Source: CAYXFZ01 sp964464385
Lineage (GTDB): Bacteria; Planctomycetota; UBA1135
Direction of reading: 5' to 3'
Assembly: GCA_964464385.1 (NCBI GenBank)
Contig: CAYXFZ010000042.1
Span: 1-20,330, forward strand
DNA: 20,330 nt
Notes under the pieces: generated by a model
Databases searched by the model: none
The model's input: only the letters and a program-made list of their open reading frames with translations
Told to the model about the DNA's origin: nothing
Shown: piece by piece, positions 16,709 through 20,330 of the stretch
Position numbering within the stretch: position 1 is the stretch's first letter
Layout: the number at the start of each line of letters is the position of its first letter
Translations under genes and position numbers: made by a program

Positions 16709-17395
16709 ATGTCCCCTCCTCTTCGCGCTCATCCTCATACTTCGGCCGCCGTCGCAGCGCCATTGAGCCTAGGAGACAGGATCAGCGCCACCACCCAGGC
16801 CCTCGGGGCCATTCTGGCCTCTATCGGCCTCGGCGTCTTGGTTCACCGCGCCTCGGGTGACCCCTTGAAAGGAATGGTATTTGCCCTATTCATGGGAACA
16901 TTGGCCCTCCATTTGTCAGTCAGCGCTGCCCTGCATGGTCTACCTCTCCGCCAACGCGTCCGCAGTCGGCTTGAGCAATTCGATCGAACTGCGGTTTTCT
17001 TGTTGTTGGCCACCGCTCTTACCCCCGTCTGCCTGCTCTCTGCGGATCAAAACGCTGGACTCTTGGCCCTCACCGTGATTTGGGTCTTGGCGGGAATCAG
17101 TCTGGGTTTGAAACGCTTGTGGGCTGAGGCCCCGCGCTGGGTCTCCACATTCGGCCTGATTTTGGCCACCGGCTTCTCCCTCCTGGCCGTCCGCCCCCTC
17201 GTCCCCTCCCTGCCTGGTGATGTTGCCCACTGGCTTGTCCTAGGCGCCAAGTGCTACTTGGTTGGCTCCTTATTTTACGCCTTCCGTTGTCCAAACCCCA
17301 TCCCCGGCGTGCTCGGTCATCACGAGTTGCTGCACTTCTTCGTCCTCGCAGGAAGCGCCTGCCATTTCATGATGATGTTGGGCTACGTCACCTAA
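16709..17395 (+). CDS. Hemolysin III family (PAQR-like) membrane protein
   Basis: 228-residue protein with about seven membrane segments. Diagnostic blocks: DRISATTQALGAILASIGLGVLV at the first helix; SVSAALHG, equivalent to the S-x3-H motif; FDRTAVFLLLATALTPVCLL, close to the LDhxxIFLLIAGTYTP consensus; and C-terminal GHHELLHFFVLAGSACHFMMML, carrying the HxxxH metal ligands. The family includes bacterial HlyIII and eukaryotic adiponectin/progestin receptors and is linked to zinc-dependent lipid hydrolysis or membrane homeostasis; cytolytic activity is not implied. The start is ATG at 16709; the frame also has a TTG at 16685. A strong terminator lies 55 bases after the stop. Placement beside fadD may reflect a lipid role, which is only contextual. 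Confidence 0.87.
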   Translation: MSPPLRAHPHTSAAVAAPLSLGDRISATTQALGAILASIGLGVLVHRASGDPLKGMVFALFMGTLALHLSVSAALHGLPLRQRVRSRLEQFDRTAVFLLLATALTPVCLLSADQNAGLLALTVIWVLAGISLGLKRLWAEAPRWVSTFGLILATGFSLLAVRPLVPSLPGDVAHWLVLGAKCYLVGSLFYAFRCPNPIPGVLGHHELLHFFVLAGSACHFMMMLGYVT

Positions 17396-17449
17396 TCATC
17401 CCCCATCAGGAGGCATTGAGCATAGCAACCTATGTTCTGGCATGGATTT

Positions 17450-17486
17450 GAAGGGCCGGCTTTCGAGCTTGCCCTTCATTTTTTTT
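17450..17486 (+). terminator. Rho-independent terminator downstream of the hemolysin III gene
   Basis: Stem GAAGGGC (17450-17456) pairs perfectly with GCCCTTC (17471-17477), with an inner GCT-TTCG-AGC hairpin, and is followed after one A by eight T residues (17479-17486). It ends plus-strand transcription 55 bases after the stop of the hemolysin III gene and separates it from the next operon. Confidence 0.88.
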
Positions 17487-17646
17487 CAACGGTGTGTTTC
17501 TATTTCCAGCCGCCACCACGACAGGGCGTGGATTTTTGTTCGAGCTCCCTTGGCAAAAACCCCTGAGTTCTCAGGAAAACTCCTCCCATGCGGTCGGATC
17601 GCTTTGTTTCCACAAATCGGGTCGGGTTCGGTATAGGATAGAAAGT
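17487..17646 (+). promoter_or_regulatory. Intergenic region with probable promoter of the adaptor-protein operon
   Basis: 160 bases without a convincing gene. It holds a small perfect hairpin CCTGAG-TT-CTCAGG (17562-17575) lacking a T-run, and near its end TATAGGAT (17632-17639), a plausible -10 seven bases ahead of the ATG at 17647. AGGA at 17635-17638 could alternatively act as a Shine-Dalgarno eight bases from the start. No good -35 was found, so the assignment is weak. Confidence 0.35.
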
Positions 17647-18918
17647 ATGGCCTCCATCCCCTCAACCGCAATTCCAGGAGGACGGCGCTATGTCACCCCG
17701 ACCGGGGATCGTGTTTGGTTGTGGCCCGCGGAAGATCGTCGGTTTTTGCAGACTGTGCGCGCGGCCTTGCATCTCCAACCCACGGTGGACGCGCAGGACG
17801 CCGACCCAAGTCCTCAAGGAGTAGCCTGCATTTCGCTGGCGGATCCTGGCGCCGAAGCCATCATCGGCTCTCTCCGACAGGCCTTTCCTGAGGTCACCAT
17901 TCTTGGCATTGGCCCAGGAGATGGCACCAACGCCCATCAAGTGCTATCGGATCAAGCCGAGGCCCTCGCTGCCGGCTTTGCTGACGCTTTGCACCCTTCC
18001 CGTCGAAGGATTCGATTTCTGCCAAAAAATAAAATCGCGCTGGCCTTGGTTGCCCTGATCGCCGCGCTTTGGCTTCCCTTTCCTGGCTCCTTCTTTTCTT
18101 CTTCCGATGTGGAGGCCGCCTCGGAACCCGAGACCCCTCCCGCCGCCCAAACTGATTTGGAAATCCGGGCGCGATTGCCCACCCGGGGCATGGCCCCCCC
18201 CGATCCGTTGCCTCCACCAACCTTGGTCTCGGGCCTTGCGGCCACTCCCGGCAAAATCCTGAAGCTCTCGGTCCAAGTAGGGACAGTCGTTCGCGCCGAT
18301 GATGTTCTGGGCACCTTGGAACTTGCGGATGTCTTGCAACAAGCCCGATCCCTACGAGATCTCGCATTGGAAAAGGAGGACTGGGCAACTCGTCTTCGGG
18401 CACAGGCCAGTCGAATCACAACAGAACCCCGGCCTTCCCCAGTTGCGGGGGACGACCTCGGTCCATCCTTGGAGCAAGCATGGGTCCAGGCCAAAACGGA
18501 ATTGGATCGCTTTGAGGTAGCCCTTGCTTCCCTGCCTCCAGAGGCCCTCACACAAGGGCTTCGCCGGGCGCATCGGGGCGTATTGGAAAGGGCCTTCGTC
18601 GCAAAACAGGCGTGGGAATCTCACCAAACGAAACGCGCCCTGCAATGGGCCGAACAGGCCCGTCAACAAGAGGAGGCCGAGGCCCTGGAGGCCTCCCTCA
18701 GCATGCAACGACTCGCCCTTCTGGAAAGGGCCAACATGGTCGAAGAAGAAGTCGAGACTCTCCGCGAGGAAGCGGCAACGCTCTCCACTTCCCTTTTGGT
18801 TTCGCTGACCGCGCCAAGCTCAGGGGTTGTGCGTGAAATCTTGGTCTCGGTCGGAGACTCCGTGTCCAGAGGGGACGTCTGGATCGTTTTGCAATCGAAC
18901 GATCCCTCCCCGCGCTAA
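17647..18918 (+). CDS. Membrane-fusion-protein-like (HlyD/biotinyl-lipoyl) protein with unusual N-terminal domain
   Basis: 423 residues from ATG 17647 (AGGA eight bases upstream). Residues 1-120 form a soluble domain of unrecognised family containing VACISLADPGAEAIIGSLRQAFPEVTILGIGPG. One membrane helix follows at about 129-149 (NKIALALVALIAALWLPFPG), so that domain is probably cytosolic. After a proline-rich linker comes the first lipoyl-like half, GLAATPGKILKLSVQVGTVVRADDVLGTLEL (about 196-225). A long helical, Gln/Glu/Ala-rich coiled-coil region follows (about 226-385), then the second half, LTAPSSGVVREILVSVGDSVSRGDVWIVLQS (387-417). This split arrangement is that of periplasmic adaptor proteins of export systems. 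The expected beta-barrel after the second half is missing, and no pump or outer membrane channel gene is adjacent except the MFS transporter two genes on. Role unknown beyond likely adaptor architecture. Confidence 0.72.
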   Translation: MASIPSTAIPGGRRYVTPTGDRVWLWPAEDRRFLQTVRAALHLQPTVDAQDADPSPQGVACISLADPGAEAIIGSLRQAFPEVTILGIGPGDGTNAHQVLSDQAEALAAGFADALHPSRRRIRFLPKNKIALALVALIAALWLPFPGSFFSSSDVEAASEPETPPAAQTDLEIRARLPTRGMAPPDPLPPPTLVSGLAATPGKILKLSVQVGTVVRADDVLGTLELADVLQQARSLRDLALEKEDWATRLRAQASRITTEPRPSPVAGDDLGPSLEQAWVQAKTELDRFEVALASLPPEALTQGLRRAHRGVLERAFVAKQAWESHQTKRALQWAEQARQQEEAEALEASLSMQRLALLERANMVEEEVETLREEAATLSTSLLVSLTAPSSGVVREILVSVGDSVSRGDVWIVLQSNDPSPR

Positions 18919-18920
18919 TC

Positions 18921-19418
18921 GTGTCCGTTCACCCCGCCAGCTTGCCGGTGGAAAAACTCCGCAAGGAAACGGAGGTCAAGCACACTCGAGGGTCCGGTCC
19001 CGGCGGCCAACACCGCAACCGGGTGGCCACCGAAGTGCAGTTGCACCATCGGCCAACGGGAATTCGCGCCGCCGCGGGCGAACGCCGCAGTCAGGCCGCA
19101 AATTTGCGGGTGGCTTGGTTTCGCCTCCGCCGCAAACTTGCCCTGGAACATCGGGGGCCGCTTGCCAGCAACGCTCCCGAACCCGCGGACTACCAACCCA
19201 GCCCCCTGTGGTGCGGACGGGTGCAGGACAAAAAAATACGCGTGAATTCCGAACACGCCGATTTCCCCACCCTCATGGCCGAAGTTTTGGATGTGCTCAC
19301 GGCCTGGAACTTCAACGAAAAGGCCACGGCCCAAGCTTTGGGAATCAGTCGTACGCAACTTGTGCGTTTCGTGTCCGAGCCCGTTCTGCGGACACTCAAG
19401 GCTGGTCAAAGACGGTGA
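18921..19418 (+). CDS. Release-factor-like GGQ (RF-1 domain) protein with C-terminal helix-turn-helix
   Basis: 165 residues from GTG 18921, two bases after the preceding stop. The N-terminal half is an RF-1 / ArfB-type peptidyl-tRNA hydrolysis domain: VKHTRGSGPGGQHRNRVATEVQLHHRPTGI with the GGQ at 28-30, then GERRSQAANLRVAWFRLRRKLAL. It lacks the codon-recognition domains of RF1/RF2. Known short GGQ proteins (ArfB/YaeJ) rescue stalled ribosomes using a basic C-terminal tail. Here the C-terminal part instead reads FNEKATAQALGISRTQLVRFVSE (131-153), which looks like a Fis-type helix-turn-helix. Similar 'release factor-like' proteins occur in planctomycetes; ribosome rescue is inference. It is in an operon with the adaptor-like gene, by spacing. 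Confidence 0.85.
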   Translation: MSVHPASLPVEKLRKETEVKHTRGSGPGGQHRNRVATEVQLHHRPTGIRAAAGERRSQAANLRVAWFRLRRKLALEHRGPLASNAPEPADYQPSPLWCGRVQDKKIRVNSEHADFPTLMAEVLDVLTAWNFNEKATAQALGISRTQLVRFVSEPVLRTLKAGQRR

Positions 19419-19511
19419 CCAATCCACCATCCGGCGCCCAGGGCCGCCACACCCAACACGTTTGGAGACTCAAGTGGAGGGCGGCGAGCATCGGTGAAAA
19501 CTAGCCCTAGG

Positions 19512-20330
19512 ATGCCGAGCCAAACAAGCTCGCCCCGCATGTCTCGCCCTCGCTCCATCCATGGCCCCGTCTTTCTGACGGTATTTCTGGACATTGCCGG
19601 CTTTGCCGTTCTGTTTCCTCTCTTCCCCGCCATTCTGGATCACTACTTGGCCATGGAAGGTGCGGACTCGATGCTCGGGCGGCTCCACCATTTCCTGATG
19701 GACACCACCGGCGGCGACCGCAACGCTGCCGAGACTTTGTTTGGCGGCCTCTTGGGTTCCCTGTATGGCCTCCTCCAATTTGTTTTCACCCCCTTCTGGG
19801 GAAGCTTGTCGGATCGCCGGGGCCGCCGGCCCATTCTCCTGCTGACCTTGTCCGGCACCTTGGTGGCCACCGTGCTCTGGGTCTTTGCTGGCAGTTTTGC
19901 GATTCTCATCGTGGCTCGAATCATGGCGGGAATCATGGCCGGCAATATCGCCACAGCCTCCGCCGCGCTGGCTGACTGCACCGAAAGTGCGCAGCGAATC
20001 AAGGTCATGGGGTTGATTGGGGCCGCCATTGGCCTGGGCTTCATCTTTGGTCCGGCCTTGGGCGGACTCACTAGCCTGTGGATTCTGCCCCAACCTGAGA
20101 CTGTCGGCCATCTGCGCATCAACCCATTCTCCGGGCCGGCGCTGGTCTCCTGCGCTCTGGCCTTGATCAACCTGCTGTGGGTCCTGCTTCGCTTCCCCGA
20201 GACCTTGGCCGAGGAAAACCGCGCCCAGGACGGTGGCGGCTTTCATCCCCTGTCCCGCCTCTCCGCCGGGGGAATTCCCGGGGTAAAACGCGCCAACTTG
20301 GTCCTGCTGACTTACCTCACGGGCTTTGCT
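19512..20330 (+). CDS. MFS transporter, TetA/multidrug-efflux-like (partial, 3' end beyond right edge)
   Basis: 273 codons are present from ATG 19512; a second in-frame ATG at 19539 is an equally good start and leaves room for a promoter at 19508-19513. Seen: first membrane helix (PVFLTVFLDIAGFAVLFPLFPAIL); an unusually long loop with HHFLMDTTGGDRNAAETLFGG before the second helix; motif A GSLSDRRGRRPILL; helices LVATVLWVFAGSFAILIVARIMAGIMAG and VMGLIGAAIGLGFIFGPALGGL; then a ~20-residue insertion before the sixth helix. The pattern is that of 12-helix drug:proton antiporters (TetA branch). Substrate unknown. Together with the adaptor-like protein two genes upstream it could form part of an efflux system, but spacing (93 bases after the GGQ gene) suggests its own promoter. 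Confidence 0.88.
   Translation, partial: MPSQTSSPRMSRPRSIHGPVFLTVFLDIAGFAVLFPLFPAILDHYLAMEGADSMLGRLHHFLMDTTGGDRNAAETLFGGLLGSLYGLLQFVFTPFWGSLSDRRGRRPILLLTLSGTLVATVLWVFAGSFAILIVARIMAGIMAGNIATASAALADCTESAQRIKVMGLIGAAIGLGFIFGPALGGLTSLWILPQPETVGHLRINPFSGPALVSCALALINLLWVLLRFPETLAEENRAQDGGGFHPLSRLSAGGIPGVKRANLVLLTYLTGFA

Noticed and set aside
1..20330. Defence system, CRISPR array, insertion sequence, prophage, tRNA or rRNA
   Set aside because: No repeat-spacer pattern, transposase, integrase, nuclease or RNA gene was recognised; the genes are ordinary metabolic, regulatory and transport families.

Overview
The window is a compact, moderately GC-rich bacterial chromosome segment of about 20 kb with almost no non-coding DNA. 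The gene content points most simply to a Planctomycetota bacterium: a Tat-type xylose-isomerase-like protein coupled to a glucose/sorbosone dehydrogenase, a secreted cohesin-like protein with a C-terminal module I associate with planctomycete exported proteins, and a short GGQ release-factor-like protein. This is inference from gene families, not a phylogenetic result. Starts are often GTG or TTG, Shine-Dalgarno sequences are mostly absent or poor, and genes are tightly packed with stop/start overlaps.

Layout. (1) Positions 1-1250, minus strand: most of a biosynthetic arginine decarboxylase (SpeA), cut by the left edge. (2) 1284-3301, plus: a translationally coupled sugar-isomerase-like / sugar-dehydrogenase pair. 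(3) 3291-4181, minus: an exported cohesin-like protein, tail-to-tail with the pair. (4) 4263-9116, minus: a TetR regulator, FadE-type acyl-CoA dehydrogenase, and an ABC ATPase plus ABC-2 permease, apparently one operon. (5) 9180-13491, plus: FadI-type thiolase, FadJ-type hydratase/dehydrogenase and a PlsC-type acyltransferase. Operons 4 and 5 diverge from a short gap filled by a near-perfect 29-bp palindrome, the likely operator of the TetR protein. (6) 13437-16640, minus: FadD-type acyl-CoA ligase, a second TetR regulator resembling Bacillus FadR, and an HSDL2-like SDR. (7) 16709-17395, plus: a hemolysin III family membrane protein followed by a strong intrinsic terminator. (8) 17647-20330, plus: a membrane-fusion-protein-like protein without an obvious pump partner, a GGQ release-factor-like protein with a C-terminal helix-turn-helix, and an MFS transporter cut by the right edge.

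How the genes fit together. The core (about 8.4-16.6 kb) is a nearly complete fatty-acid utilisation locus: activation (FadD), first oxidation (FadE), hydration and second oxidation (FadJ), thiolysis (FadI), and diversion of acyl groups to phospholipid (PlsC), with two separate TetR regulators. The ABC-2 pair behind fadE is an unexpected passenger. No RNA genes, CRISPR arrays, insertion sequences or phage genes were seen, and nothing resembles a defence system. The most useful leads are the palindrome, the fad-linked ABC-2 exporter, the orphan adaptor protein, and the GGQ-HTH protein.
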